NCBI GenBank assembly: GCA_964360335.1
Contig: CAYHVH010000001.1
Coordinates: 70,859-134,858, forward strand
DNA from: CAYHVH01 sp964360335
Lineage (GTDB): Bacteria; Patescibacteriota; Doudnabacteria; UBA920; 2-01-FULL-46-14
Length of the DNA stretch: 64,000 bases
Direction of reading: 5' to 3'
The notes beneath the pieces are model-generated. The model was not told the origin of the DNA. It did not search any database and saw only the letters and a program-made list of their open reading frames with translations. Shown here in pieces: positions 41,704-50,850 of the stretch. The position numbers and the translations under genes are program-made. Position 1 is the stretch's first letter, and each line of letters starts with the position of its first letter.

Positions 41704-43488
41704 TTAAAGCGCTTCTTTGATTTTTTTTGCCAGGGCCGGTCCGATTTCTTTCGCTAACGCCTCAAGCGAAGTATTACGGATGGTTGATAGGGTGCCAAAT
41801 CTTTGCAACAGTTTTTTCTTGGTGACCGACCCAACGCCGGAAATTTCATCTAGTCGCGAGCGAGCTCCCTCGCGGCGGTGCCGAACCCGGTAAAAGGTAA
41901 TGGCAAAACGGTGGGCTTCGTCCCGGATTCGTTGCAAAAGGTGCAACATGGGGGAGTCAGGAGAAAGTCGAATGCCGTCTTTTTTCCCCGGCAGGAAAAT
42001 TTCTTCCAGCCGTTTAGCCAGACCAATGACGGGAAGTTGTAAGTGGTAAGTGGAAAGTACTGAAAGCGCAGCATTCAGCTGGCCTTTGCCCCCGTCAATG
42101 ATGATGAGGTCGGGCAGGGGCCAAGATTGCAACCCCTCCCTGACCCTCCCCTCATGAGGAGAGGGAGAGGAATGACTAAATCTTCTTAAAAGCATTTCTT
42201 TCATCATCCCGACGTCATCAGGTTTTTCTTTGAGCCTGATTTTGAATTTGCGGTAGTCAGTTTTTTTGGGCAGTCCCTGTTCAAAGACCACCAGCGAGCC
42301 GACTGGCAAAAATCCCTGGATATTGGAAACGTCATAAGCTTCAATCCGCCCCGGCGGCCGGGGGAGATGGAGAAGGTTTTGGAGGTCGGTAAGAACCCGC
42401 TCGAAGGAGGCGATGGTTCGCCCGTAATAGTCCTCGGCATTTTCCTCGGCGAGCGCCAAGAGTTTGAGTTTATTACCCCTTTTGGGATTTATAATTTTTA
42501 CCCAAAGCCATTTTTGCAAAGCATCGCGGTCCGGCAGCCGATACCGCGTGATTAATTCCTTCGGGAGATTGCTGGCTTCGGAGTAGTACTGCTTGAGCCA
42601 GGATTCTAAAATTTCTTCCGGCGGCGAGCCTTCCGTTTGGGCAAGTTCAAAGGTTTCCTGGTGAATAAGCTTCCCGTCTCGGACCAGGAATAAATTAACG
42701 ATTGCCCGGGGCCCGGCGACAAACAGGCCGAAATAGTCCTGGGAGAGTTTCCGGGCCGAGACGATTTTTTGTTTTTCCCAAAGGCTCTCCAGACTTTTGA
42801 TTTTGTCGCGCAGGGCGGCGGCTTTTTCAAATTTGTGGTGCTCGGCGGCCGAGCGCATCTCCCGTTTCAGGGTCTTGATGAGTTCGATTTGTTTGTGATT
42901 CAGAAATTTTTCCGCCTCCATAAGGGATTTCCGGTAATCTAAAAGACTCACCCGTCCAAGACAGACGCCGGGACACCGGCCCAGGTGGTACTGAAAGCAG
43001 GCGCGGCGCGAAACTTTTTTGTTGCCGCAGAGATTAAAAAGCCGGCGCAGAAGCTTCAGGGTTTGTTTGACGGCTCCCCCCGAGGTGTAGGGGCCGAAGT
43101 ATTTATTTTTAGTACTAGTTTTGTCGACTTTCCGGACCGGATAGATTTGGGGGATTTCCTGTTCATAATCAATTTTGAGGAATTGGTAATTTTTGTCGTC
43201 GCGCAAGCGGACATTGAAGCGCGGCTGATACTGTTTGATGAGGTTATTTTCCAGCATCAAGCTTTCCAGCTCGGAGGAAACGATGATGTAGTCGAGGTCG
43301 ACAAGCTCTGCCACTAGGAGCGCCGTGCGCGGCGCTTGCCCCTCCGGGCTTTTGGCAAAGTAACTGCGGATCCGGTTTTTGAGGTTTTTGGCCTTGCCGA
43401 CGTACAAAACTTCGCCCCGAGCATCTTTGAACAGGTAGACTCCCGGTTTTTGCGGCAAGCGATTTAGGTTTTCCGCGGTGAGCGCCAT
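41704..43488 (-). CDS. uvrC: Excinuclease ABC subunit C
   Basis: 594 aa: N-terminal GIY-YIG nuclease (PGVYLFKDARGEVLYVGKAK, FNVRLRDDKNYQFLKI), Cys-rich CGNKKVSRRACFQYHLGRC with PGVC, UVR motif HHKFEKAAALRDKI, RNase H-like nuclease (EAYDVSNIQG, LIIIDGGKGQLNAA, RIRDEAHRFAITFYR) and HhH (LDEISGVGSVTKKKLL). It makes both incisions in nucleotide-excision repair with UvrA/B; uvrA is divergent next door. A repeat (42131-42174) adds SPSPHEGRVREGLQ, and a TTTCCACTTACCACTTACAA simple stretch codes STYHLQ nearby. A TATAAT (43506-43511) lies 17 nt before ATG. Confidence 0.97.
   Translation of the reverse strand: MALTAENLNRLPQKPGVYLFKDARGEVLYVGKAKNLKNRIRSYFAKSPEGQAPRTALLVAELVDLDYIIVSSELESLMLENNLIKQYQPRFNVRLRDDKNYQFLKIDYEQEIPQIYPVRKVDKTSTKNKYFGPYTSGGAVKQTLKLLRRLFNLCGNKKVSRRACFQYHLGRCPGVCLGRVSLLDYRKSLMEAEKFLNHKQIELIKTLKREMRSAAEHHKFEKAAALRDKIKSLESLWEKQKIVSARKLSQDYFGLFVAGPRAIVNLFLVRDGKLIHQETFELAQTEGSPPEEILESWLKQYYSEASNLPKELITRYRLPDRDALQKWLWVKIINPKRGNKLKLLALAEENAEDYYGRTIASFERVLTDLQNLLHLPRPPGRIEAYDVSNIQGFLPVGSLVVFEQGLPKKTDYRKFKIRLKEKPDDVGMMKEMLLRRFSHSSPSPHEGRVREGLQSWPLPDLIIIDGGKGQLNAALSVLSTYHLQLPVIGLAKRLEEIFLPGKKDGIRLSPDSPMLHLLQRIRDEAHRFAITFYRVRHRREGARSRLDEISGVGSVTKKKLLQRFGTLSTIRNTSLEALAKEIGPALAKKIKEAL
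42131..42174. repeat. Palindromic repeat inserted in frame in uvrC
   Basis: CCCCTCCCTGACCCTCCCCTCATGAGGAGAGGGAGAGG, centred on TCATGA (shown here as one unit of the palindrome: CCCTCCCCTC-atga-GGAGAGGGAG). Translated SPSPHEGRVREGL between the RNase H-like strands. Confidence 0.75.
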
Positions 43489-43518
43489 GGCTTTTGGTCG
43501 CTAACATTATACCGACTC

Positions 43519-43547
43519 TTGACGCTTCTTGACAGCCGTGCTAAAAT
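43519..43547 (+). promoter_or_regulatory. Promoter of uvrA
   Basis: TTGACG (43519-43524), 17-nt spacer, TAAAAT (43542-43547), about 75 nt before the uvrA ATG; it overlaps the divergent uvrC -10 region. Confidence 0.65.
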
Positions 43548-43624
43548 GGCAGTTAGTTTGTTTCCGCCCTCCCCGAGGGTCTACTCGGTTATGGGCAAAA
43601 GTCAGCTTTTAAACCAGTGTCTTT

Positions 43625-46468
43625 ATGGTAAAAAAGAAGACAAGCTTGGAAAGCTTGGGTGCTGCCGGTCTCATCAAGATCCGGGGAGCCAAGGTTCACA
43701 ACCTCAAAAATCTTGACCTAGATTTGCCGCGCAACAAACTCATTGTTTTTACCGGCCTGTCCGGCTCAGGCAAGTCCTCCTTGGCGTTTGACACGATTTA
43801 TGCCGAGGGCCAGCGCCGATATGTGGAGAGCCTTTCGGCTTACGCGCGGCAATTTTTGGGATTGATGGACAAGCCAGACGTGGAGCAGATCGAAGGCCTA
43901 AGCCCGGCGATTTCCATAGACCAAAAATCCGCCTCGCACAACCCCCGATCCACGGTCGGCACGGTGACCGAAATTTATGACTATTTGCGCTTGCTGTTCG
44001 CCCGGGTTGGGCGCCCCCATTGCCCGGTTTGCGGCCAAAAGATTGCGGGGCAAACGGTGACCCAAATGGTGGATCAGATTTTGGCGTATCCGGAAAATAC
44101 GAAACTTATGATTCTCGCCCCTTTCGTTGCTGACCGGAAAGGCGAGCACAAGCATGCTTTGGAAGAAATCAAAAAAGCCGGCTACGCGCGCATCCGCCTG
44201 GACGGGACGTTCCTGGATTTGGACGAGGCCCTGGCTTTAACGCTCGATAAAAAAAAGAAGCATTCTCTGGACGTGGTCGTGGATCGGCTGGTTTTGGGGG
44301 TGGAGCGCTCCCGGCTTTCGGATTCTTTGGAAACGGCTCTGGATTTGGGGGCCGAGACCGCGGTTTTGCATTTTGTGGACGAGCGGAAAGACATCATTCT
44401 TTCGCAAAAATTTGCCTGTCCAGAGGGGCACGTGGCCTTGCCGGAGCTCAATCCCCGGAATTTTTCTTTCAACTCCCCGCACGGGGCCTGCCCGGATTGC
44501 ACTGGTTTGGGCACGAAGCTGGAGGTTGATCCGGCGCTGGTCATTCCCAACCGGCGGTTGTCCCTGGCAGAAGGAGCGATTCGGCCGTGGAGCAAAACCA
44601 CGGCGCGCTTGTCCTGGTATGACCGGATTTTGGCGGCGGTCGGCGAGGCCTACGGTTTTTCCGTGCATCTACCGGTGAAGGAGTTGCCGCAAAAATTCAT
44701 TGATTTGGTGCTGTACGGCTCGGGGAGCAAGGCCATCGAGATGGACGGCGGTCCAGCGCCCTTTGAGGGAGTGATCCCCAATCTCCTGCGCCGCTACCGG
44801 GAAACGGATTCTGATTATATGCGCTCGGAAATCGAACAGTATATGCGGTTGCAAATTTGTCCAACTTGTCAGGGTAAACGGTTGCGTCCGGAAGTCCTGG
44901 CGGTCACGATTGAGGACAAATCGATTATGGACGTTGCGGAAATGAACGTCGGGCTGTTGCAGGGATTTTTTGGAGTTTTGGAAAAACGGCTTTCCGAAAA
45001 AGACCGGAAAATTGCCCGGCAGATCCTCAAAGAAATCCGGGCGCGCCTCCGGTTTTTGGAAAATGTGGGGCTAGAGTATCTGACGCTGAACCGCGCCGCG
45101 AGTACGCTTTCCGGCGGGGAGGCGCAACGCATCCGGCTTGCTACCCAGATTGGCTCTGGGCTCACCGGGGTGCTGTATATTTTGGACGAACCTTCGATCG
45201 GGTTGCATCAACGGGATAACGCGCGGCTTTTGGCGACCTTGAAGAGCCTCCGGGATTTGGGCAATACCGTGATTGTCGTGGAGCATGACGAGGAAACGAT
45301 TCTTGCGGCCGATTGGGTCGTGGATATCGGTCCGGGCGCCGGCAAACACGGCGGTCAAATCGTAGCCGCTGCTACCCCCCAGGAGCTCAAGAACAATCCC
45401 GCTTCTTTGACCGGCCGCTACCTTCTAGGGCTTGAGACCATTCCGGTACCGCCGCGGCGCCGGGCCGGCAGCGGCCGGCGGCTGTCGATCGTCGGGGCCA
45501 GGGAGCATAATTTGCAAAACCTCGATGTGGAAATTCCGCTGGGTAAGTTCATCTGCATTACCGGGGTTTCCGGTTCGGGCAAATCCACCCTCCTGAATGA
45601 TATTTTGGCCAAAGCCCTGGCCTCCTATTTCTACAACGCCAAAGAGCTCCCCGGGGAGCATAAAAAAATTCTCGGCCTCGATCACATAGATAAAGTCATC
45701 AACATTGACCAGTCGCCCATCGGCCGCACGCCCCGCAGCAACCCCGCGACCTATACCGGGGTGTTTACCTACATTCGCGACCTCTTCGCTTCGACCCCCG
45801 AGGCGAAGATGCGCGGTTACCAATCCGGCCGGTTTTCTTTCAATGTCAAAGGCGGCCGGTGCGAGGTTTGCTCCGGCGACGGCGTGATTCAGATTGAAAT
45901 GCATTTTTTGCCTGATGTTTACGTGACCTGCGAGGAGTGCAAAGGCAAGCGTTACAACAAGGAAGCTCTCGCCATACACTACAAGGGCAAAAACATTGCC
46001 GACATTTTGGAGATGACCGTGGATGAAGCCCGGATATTTTTTCGCAACCTGCCGGCCATCTTCCGTAAACTGGACGTCCTGTCTTTGGTCGGGCTGGGCT
46101 ACATGCACTTGGGCCAGCCGGCCACCACCCTCTCCGGCGGAGAAGCGCAGCGAATCAAACTCTCGACCGAACTCTCCCGCACCCAAACCGGCAAGACTTT
46201 GTACATTTTGGACGAGCCGACCACTGGCCTGCATTTTGACGATGTCAAGAGACTTTTAGACGTCCTGACCAAGCTCGTGGAAAAAGGGAATACCGTAATC
46301 GTGATTGAACATAATATGCACGTCATCAAATGCGCGGATTGGATTGTTGACCTGGGTCCCGAGGGGGGTGATCGGGGCGGGCGGCTGGTGGCGGAAGGCA
46401 CGCCCGAGGAAGTCGCCCGGGTCAAAAAGTCCTACACCGGGCAGTATTTGAAGAAAATTTTGAAATAA
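43625..46468 (+). CDS. uvrA: Excinuclease ABC subunit A
   Basis: 947 aa: two ABC ATPase modules with Walker [16 protein letters not shown] and [15 protein letters not shown], signatures [16 protein letters not shown] and [14 protein letters not shown], Walker [15 protein letters not shown] and [14 protein letters not shown], and zinc modules [23 protein letters not shown] and CEVCSGDG...CEECKGKR. It scans DNA for bulky damage and loads UvrB. ATG 43625 gives a short basic N-terminal extension; SD is poor. Divergent from uvrC with the promoters between them. Confidence 0.98.
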   Translation: MVKKKTSLESLGAAGLIKIRGAKVHNLKNLDLDLPRNKLIVFTGLSGSGKSSLAFDTIYAEGQRRYVESLSAYARQFLGLMDKPDVEQIEGLSPAISIDQKSASHNPRSTVGTVTEIYDYLRLLFARVGRPHCPVCGQKIAGQTVTQMVDQILAYPENTKLMILAPFVADRKGEHKHALEEIKKAGYARIRLDGTFLDLDEALALTLDKKKKHSLDVVVDRLVLGVERSRLSDSLETALDLGAETAVLHFVDERKDIILSQKFACPEGHVALPELNPRNFSFNSPHGACPDCTGLGTKLEVDPALVIPNRRLSLAEGAIRPWSKTTARLSWYDRILAAVGEAYGFSVHLPVKELPQKFIDLVLYGSGSKAIEMDGGPAPFEGVIPNLLRRYRETDSDYMRSEIEQYMRLQICPTCQGKRLRPEVLAVTIEDKSIMDVAEMNVGLLQGFFGVLEKRLSEKDRKIARQILKEIRARLRFLENVGLEYLTLNRAASTLSGGEAQRIRLATQIGSGLTGVLYILDEPSIGLHQRDNARLLATLKSLRDLGNTVIVVEHDEETILAADWVVDIGPGAGKHGGQIVAAATPQELKNNPASLTGRYLLGLETIPVPPRRRAGSGRRLSIVGAREHNLQNLDVEIPLGKFICITGVSGSGKSTLLNDILAKALASYFYNAKELPGEHKKILGLDHIDKVINIDQSPIGRTPRSNPATYTGVFTYIRDLFASTPEAKMRGYQSGRFSFNVKGGRCEVCSGDGVIQIEMHFLPDVYVTCEECKGKRYNKEALAIHYKGKNIADILEMTVDEARIFFRNLPAIFRKLDVLSLVGLGYMHLGQPATTLSGGEAQRIKLSTELSRTQTGKTLYILDEPTTGLHFDDVKRLLDVLTKLVEKGNTVIVIEHNMHVIKCADWIVDLGPEGGDRGGRLVAEGTPEEVARVKKSYTGQYLKKILK

Positions 46469-46510
46469 AAAAAGGGGGTCGCGCGACGAACTTTGTCAAA
46501 CGCGATCCCC
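46467..46510 (-). terminator. Terminator of the 92-aa minus-strand gene
   Basis: Minus strand: GGGGATCGCG...CGCGACCCCC followed by TTTTTTT. It also overlaps the uvrA stop on the other strand. Confidence 0.75.
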
Positions 46511-46552
46511 GCGGATATGTTTACCTCTCGGCTCCTGCGCGGCGCCTGGGGC

Positions 46553-46831
46553 TTACTTAAATAGTCCGAAGCTTTCAAGCGCCGGCCAGCTCACTACGAT
46601 TGCACCGAGCAGAAGGACCAGAATCGCAGCGATAACAACGATTTTGTGCCACCAGAGGCGCGACTCCCGTAACCGGGTTTTGCGCTCGCGCTCCTCATCG
46701 GACAGGCCCCGGTTGCCAGTGAGGTTCTGATCCAGCTCCCGGTCGAGTTTTGCGATCCTGAAGTTCAGAAGTACAAATCCTGCGAAAAGTCCGGCAAGGG
46801 TAATCCCGATAACAATCAGCCACTCGTTCAT
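46553..46831 (-). CDS. 92-aa two-TM protein with a charged middle
   Basis: ATG 46831 with AGGAGG 7 nt upstream. TM1 (WLIVIGITLAGLFAGFVLL), a charged helix (KLDRELDQNLTGNRGLSDEE then RERKTRLRESRLWW), TM2 (KIVVIAAILVLLLGAIVVSW). Hairpin topology with a cytoplasmic loop is likely. No family recognised; single gene closed by its own terminator. Confidence 0.65.
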   Translation of the reverse strand: MNEWLIVIGITLAGLFAGFVLLNFRIAKLDRELDQNLTGNRGLSDEERERKTRLRESRLWWHKIVVIAAILVLLLGAIVVSWPALESFGLFK

Positions 46832-46896
46832 TGGTTTTCCTCCTTCTAGACCAGCTTTCGAGTTTAGCATATAATTTAGGGAATTGGCAAATCACT

Positions 46897-47472
46897 ATGA
46901 GAAACTTGGGGCGAAGAGTGCTGTGGTCGGTCGGGATAGCGGGGGTGGCTTTTGTGCTCCTCAATGCCCAGTTTTTCTGGGTCAATTTTCAATATACTTT
47001 TTCCCAGCCCCCAAGCCCGGGACCAGAGCCTCTCAAGATGGCACCGAATACCTTGCTCGTTGCCAGTTTGCGGATTAAAGCGCCGGTTCATTATGTTGCA
47101 GAGGACGCAGAGGCAGTTTTTCAGCAAGCTTTGCAGAACGGGGTCGTGCATTATCCGGGGACGGCCCAGCCGGGGGAGCCGGGCAATGTCTATATTTTCG
47201 GCCATTCTTCTGATAACGCCTGGGCCAAAGGCCAGTACAAGACAGTCTTTGCGCTCCTGCCCCGCATTGAAAAAGGAGCGCCGATTCTCCTCTCTGACGC
47301 AGAAGGACGAATTTTTACTTATCTCGTCAGGGACAACTTTTCGATTAGTGTCCGCGATCGACGATGGCTAAGTCAGGAAAATTCCGAAAGGCGGCTTTTG
47401 ACTTTGCAAACCAGTTATCCGGTGGGGACTTCCCTGGGCCGCTATATCGTGGTGGCGGAGCTAACTGAATAA
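46897..47472 (+). CDS. Sortase-like protein with Ser in place of the catalytic Cys
   Basis: 191 aa from ATG 46897. An N-terminal TM anchor (VLWSVGIAGVAFVLLNAQFF) precedes a sortase beta-barrel: LRIKAPVHYV, NGVVHYPGTAQPGEPGNVYIF, catalytic-type His in FGHSSDNAW (H103), and LLTLQTSYPVGTSLGRYIVV. In sortases the last segment reads T(L/Q)TC...R; here the Cys position is Ser (S173, codon AGT) while the Arg (R182) is kept. It may be an inactive or altered sortase fold. TATAAT at 46870-46875 is the likely -10. Confidence 0.8.
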   Translation: MRNLGRRVLWSVGIAGVAFVLLNAQFFWVNFQYTFSQPPSPGPEPLKMAPNTLLVASLRIKAPVHYVAEDAEAVFQQALQNGVVHYPGTAQPGEPGNVYIFGHSSDNAWAKGQYKTVFALLPRIEKGAPILLSDAEGRIFTYLVRDNFSISVRDRRWLSQENSERRLLTLQTSYPVGTSLGRYIVVAELTE

Positions 47473-47566
47473 CCCTGTAAGCCTTGGCGGATTCGGCGGG
47501 CGAGAGTCGGATTAATTTTTTACGAGCGGGTTCCTAGACACGCTAAGATTAATCAAAACCCTTCTC

Positions 47567-47593
47567 TTAGCACTTGACACTGTTGAGTGCTAA
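47567..47593 (+). promoter_or_regulatory. CIRCE operator
   Basis: TTAGCACTT-N9-GAGTGCTAA, one mismatch from the CIRCE consensus (TTAGCACTC-N9-GAGTGCTAA). It overlaps the promoter of hrcA-grpE-dnaK-dnaJ, so HrcA should repress its own operon. Confidence 0.93.
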
Positions 47594-47602
47594 AATTATA
47601 CT
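47574..47602 (+). promoter_or_regulatory. Promoter of the hrcA-grpE-dnaK-dnaJ operon
   Basis: TTGACA (47574-47579), 17-nt spacer, TATACT (47597-47602), embedded in CIRCE. The hrcA ATG is 11 nt after the -10, leaving a leader of only a few bases. Confidence 0.85.
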
Positions 47603-47613
47603 ATAGGGTAGTT

Positions 47614-48363
47614 ATGGAAAACCTTACCCCTCGTCAAGCGCAAATTTTGGCCGCGGTGGTCCGCGAATACAGCAAGCACGGCGAGCCGGTCGGCTCGGAA
47701 GATTTGGCCCAAAAGTACCGGCTGGGAGTGAGTTCGGCCACCGTCCGCAACGAAATGCAGGCTTTGGAGAAGTCTGGCTTGATCACCCAGCCGCATACCT
47801 CGGCCGGGCGTGTCCCCACCGACCGCGGCTACCGCTACTTTGTCAGCAAGCTCATGCACCATCTCGCGCTGTCGACCGTTGAGCAGAATCGTCTGAAACA
47901 GGAATTGGCCCAACTGCAGCGGCAGTATCTCGAGTTGGGACGAGGACTCAGCAAGTTACTGGCGCAGCACGCGGAGGGGGCGACATTTACCTTGCTCCCC
48001 GAGAGTGTGACGACAAGCGGCTTGGCAAAGGTTCTGCAAGAGGACGTGCGTCGCGAAGAACTTCGGGAATTAGCCGAGTTTCTGGAAGAACTGCAAGATC
48101 ACAGCCAGGCTCTTCTGAAGAGGGATTTTCGAGCGGTCCAGACTTTCATCGGCAAGGAAGCGCCCATTCCCTTGGCCTCGGATTTTAGCTTGGTGGTCAC
48201 GAACGTTCTGCTGCCCAGCGGGGAAAAGGGCTTAATCGGCATCGTGGGCCTGAAACGGATGAAATACGCCAGGAATATTTCGCTCCTGGAGTACATTTCC
48301 AAGTTGCTCTCCTCCGGTCTAGCTTTATTTTTGATAATATTCTTAAACGGCCGGCCGGTCTAA
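47614..48363 (+). CDS. hrcA: Heat-inducible transcription repressor HrcA
   Basis: 249 aa from ATG 47614: a winged-helix domain (LTPRQAQILAAVVREYSKHG, VSSATVRNEMQALEKSGLI, HTSAGRVPTDRGYRYFV) then a shortened GAF-like domain (LLPSGEKGLIGIVGLKRMKY, ISLLEYIS). HrcA dimers bind CIRCE and need GroEL or similar chaperones. Family members are usually about 340 aa, so roughly 90 residues of the middle/C-terminal part are missing; the DNA-binding part is intact. First gene of the chaperone operon. Confidence 0.95.
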   Translation: MENLTPRQAQILAAVVREYSKHGEPVGSEDLAQKYRLGVSSATVRNEMQALEKSGLITQPHTSAGRVPTDRGYRYFVSKLMHHLALSTVEQNRLKQELAQLQRQYLELGRGLSKLLAQHAEGATFTLLPESVTTSGLAKVLQEDVRREELRELAEFLEELQDHSQALLKRDFRAVQTFIGKEAPIPLASDFSLVVTNVLLPSGEKGLIGIVGLKRMKYARNISLLEYISKLLSSGLALFLIIFLNGRPV

Positions 48364-48366
48364 ACC

Positions 48367-48855
48367 ATGCCGAATGACCAAATAACGAAGTCAGACGTCG
48401 GCAAGCTTACCCAAGAGCTTGAGGAGTATAAAAAGAAGGCCGAGGAATACTTAAACTCTTGGAAGCGCACGGCCGCCGATTTTGAAAATTACCAGAAGCG
48501 CCGGACGAAAGAGGATCGGGAATTATTGCAGTTTGCCCAGGAAGTGACCGTGGTAAAAATCTTACCGACTTTGGAAAGTTTGGAGCAGGCTGTAAGACAT
48601 GCCCCGGCCGACGAGCGGTTTCAAACTTGGTCCGAAGGAGTGGTAAAAATTGTGCAGCAGTTGGAGAAGAGTTTGCTGGAGATGGGCATTGCGAAAATTA
48701 AAAGCCTGGGAGAGCAGTTTGACCCCCGCCTGCACGAGGCAGTGGAGCAGGTCGAGTCAGACCAAGCCCGGGGGACGATTGTGGAGGAAATCCAGACCGG
48801 CTATAAATTAAACGATAAAGTCATCAGGCCCGCGAAAGTGAAAGTTGCAAAATAA
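48367..48855 (+). CDS. grpE: Nucleotide exchange factor GrpE
   Basis: 162 aa: long N-terminal helix (TQELEEYKKKAEEYLNSWKR, TAADFENYQKRRTKE) and the beta wing (LGEQFDPRLHEAVEQVESD, TIVEEIQTGYKLNDKVIRP). It releases ADP from DnaK. It starts 3 nt after the hrcA stop. Confidence 0.97.
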   Translation: MPNDQITKSDVGKLTQELEEYKKKAEEYLNSWKRTAADFENYQKRRTKEDRELLQFAQEVTVVKILPTLESLEQAVRHAPADERFQTWSEGVVKIVQQLEKSLLEMGIAKIKSLGEQFDPRLHEAVEQVESDQARGTIVEEIQTGYKLNDKVIRPAKVKVAK

Positions 48856-48926
48856 ACTACGAAAGTACGAAACAGTACGAAAATACGAACTTTCGCACTT
48901 TCGTAAAAGATTCGTAAGTTCGTAGT
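48856..48926. repeat. Inverted simple repeat between grpE and dnaK
   Basis: ACTACGAAAGTACGAA on the left faces TTCGTAAGTTCGTAGT on the right (15 of 18 positions), with further TACGAAA and TTTCGT units inside. It forms a long hairpin within the operon; there is no T-run. The dnaK SD (AAGGAGA) follows directly. Confidence 0.65.
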
Positions 48927-48943
48927 AAGAAAGGAGAATTATT

Positions 48944-50776
48944 ATGCCAAAAATCATCGGAATCGATCTCGGAACTTCCAATTCCGCCGCCGCCGTCCTC
49001 GAAGGCGGTAAGCCAATAATTATTCCTTCGGCCGAGGGCACTACGGTAGGCGGGGGGAAGGCGTTTCCTTCCTACGTGGCCTTTACCCGAGATGGTGAAC
49101 TCTTGGTTGGCGAACCGGCCCGCCGGCAAGCGGTTACCAACCCGGAGGGCACGGCTTTTGCCGTGAAGCGGAAGATGGGCACGAAAGAGAAGATTCAGCT
49201 TTACGGCAAGGAATACACGCCGGAGCAGATGTCAGCTTTCATTTTGCAGAAAATCAAAAAAGACTCCGAGGCGTATTTGGGCGAACCTCTGCAAAAGGCC
49301 GTTATCACCGTGCCCGCGTATTTTGACGATGCCGAGCGGCAGGCCACCAAAAACGCCGGAGAGATCGCGGGACTCGAGGTCATTCGGATTATTAACGAAC
49401 CCACGGCCGCCGCTCTGGCGTATGGTCTGGATAAGGGCAAAGGGGAGCAGAAGATTCTGGTTTTTGATTTCGGCGGCGGGACCCTGGATGTAACGATTAT
49501 GGATTTCGGTCAAGGGGTGTTTGAGGTTATTTCCACCTCGGGCGATACTCATCTGGGCGGCACGGATATGGACAGCGTGGTCATGGATTACATTGCCGCG
49601 GAGTTTCAGAAGGGATCGGGGATTGACATCCGCAAGGACAAGATGGCTTTCAACCGGCTGAAGGAGGCGGCGGAGAAAGCGAAGATCGAGCTCTCCACTA
49701 CTCTGGAAACGGAGATTAATTTGCCGTTTATCACAGCCGATGCTTCGGGTCCAAAGCATTTGACGATGAAGATGACGCGAGCCAAACTTGAGGAGTTGGT
49801 GCGCCCGATTGTTGAACGAACCCGCCATTCCCTGGAGCAGGCCCTCTCGGATGCGAAGCTTTCCCCTCCGGACATCGACAAGGTCCTGATGGTCGGCGGG
49901 CCGACCCGGATGCCGATCGTCCAAAAGTTTATTGAGGATTTTCTGGGCAAGAAGGTCGAGCGGGGGGTGGACCCCATGGAGGCGGTAGCCAAGGGAGCGG
50001 CCATCCAGGCTGGTGTTCTGGGCGGGGAGGTAAAAGACGTTTTGCTCTTAGACGTGACGCCTTTGACTTTGGGGATTGAAACTTTGGGAGGGGTGGCGAC
50101 TCCTTTGATCGAACGGAATACTACTATCCCCACGGCCAAGTCCCAAGTTTTTTCGACCGCTGCGGATAGCCAGACCTCGGTGGAAATCCATATTTTGCAA
50201 GGGGAACGGCCTCTGGCGGCGGACAACAAATCCCTGGGGCGATTTATTTTGGACGGTATTCCGTCAGCCCCTCGGGGTATCCCGCAAATCGAGGTGACCT
50301 TTGATATTGATGCAAACGGGATTTTGACGGTCACCGCCAAGGACAAAGCGACTAACAAAGCCCAGCACATTACGATTTCCGGCTCTTCTAACTTATCGAA
50401 AGAGGAGATAGAACGGATGAGGAAAGAGGCCGAAGCCCACGCCGTCGAAGACCGGAAACGGCGGGAGCTCATTGAGGTCCGCAATCAAGCCGATCAGCTG
50501 ATTCACGTCGTGGAAAAAACTCTCAAAGACGCCGGGAACAAAGTTGACAGTAAAGTTCGGGCAGACCTGGAGAGCAAGGTTCAGGAGCTTCGGAAAATTA
50601 AGGACGGGAGTGACGCCGAAGCCATTCGGAAACAAATGGAGCTTATCAGTCAGGAAATCCAAAAAGTGGGCGCTCAAATGTACTCGGCCTCGGGCAAAAC
50701 AGACAAGCCGGGCGGTGAGGACAAGAACAAGGACAAGGGCAAACCCGAGGACGCCCAGTTTGAAGAGAAAAAATAA
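48944..50776 (+). CDS. dnaK: Chaperone DnaK (Hsp70)
   Basis: 610 aa: ATPase domain ([63 protein letters not shown]), the linker [14 protein letters not shown], the peptide-binding beta domain ([40 protein letters not shown]), a helical lid and a Lys/Glu/Asp-rich tail without EEVD. It lacks the large insert in the first ATPase lobe seen in Gram-negative DnaK. Works with GrpE and DnaJ from the same operon. SD AAAGGAGA 8 nt before ATG. Confidence 0.99.
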   Translation: MPKIIGIDLGTSNSAAAVLEGGKPIIIPSAEGTTVGGGKAFPSYVAFTRDGELLVGEPARRQAVTNPEGTAFAVKRKMGTKEKIQLYGKEYTPEQMSAFILQKIKKDSEAYLGEPLQKAVITVPAYFDDAERQATKNAGEIAGLEVIRIINEPTAAALAYGLDKGKGEQKILVFDFGGGTLDVTIMDFGQGVFEVISTSGDTHLGGTDMDSVVMDYIAAEFQKGSGIDIRKDKMAFNRLKEAAEKAKIELSTTLETEINLPFITADASGPKHLTMKMTRAKLEELVRPIVERTRHSLEQALSDAKLSPPDIDKVLMVGGPTRMPIVQKFIEDFLGKKVERGVDPMEAVAKGAAIQAGVLGGEVKDVLLLDVTPLTLGIETLGGVATPLIERNTTIPTAKSQVFSTAADSQTSVEIHILQGERPLAADNKSLGRFILDGIPSAPRGIPQIEVTFDIDANGILTVTAKDKATNKAQHITISGSSNLSKEEIERMRKEAEAHAVEDRKRRELIEVRNQADQLIHVVEKTLKDAGNKVDSKVRADLESKVQELRKIKDGSDAEAIRKQMELISQEIQKVGAQMYSASGKTDKPGGEDKNKDKGKPEDAQFEEKK

Positions 50777-50782
50777 GGCAGG

Positions 50783-50846
50783 CGACCTCTCCTGGCCTCC
50801 GGCCACCCTCCCCAGGCCTGGGGAGGGATTAAGGGAGAGGTCGAAC
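50783..50846. repeat. Palindromic repeat between dnaK and dnaJ
   Basis: GACCTCTCC-tGGCCTCCGGCC-ACCCTCCCC-AGGCCT-GGGGAGGG-ATTAAGGGAGAGGTC. The best-preserved palindrome of the family. Its right arm AAGGGAGAGG lies about 11 nt before dnaJ ATG and is the only SD-like sequence there. Confidence 0.9.
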
Positions 50847-50850
50847 CGTG

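Noticed and set aside
41704..43488. UvrC GIY-YIG domain as a second mobile nuclease
   Set aside because: It is the normal N-terminal domain of UvrC.
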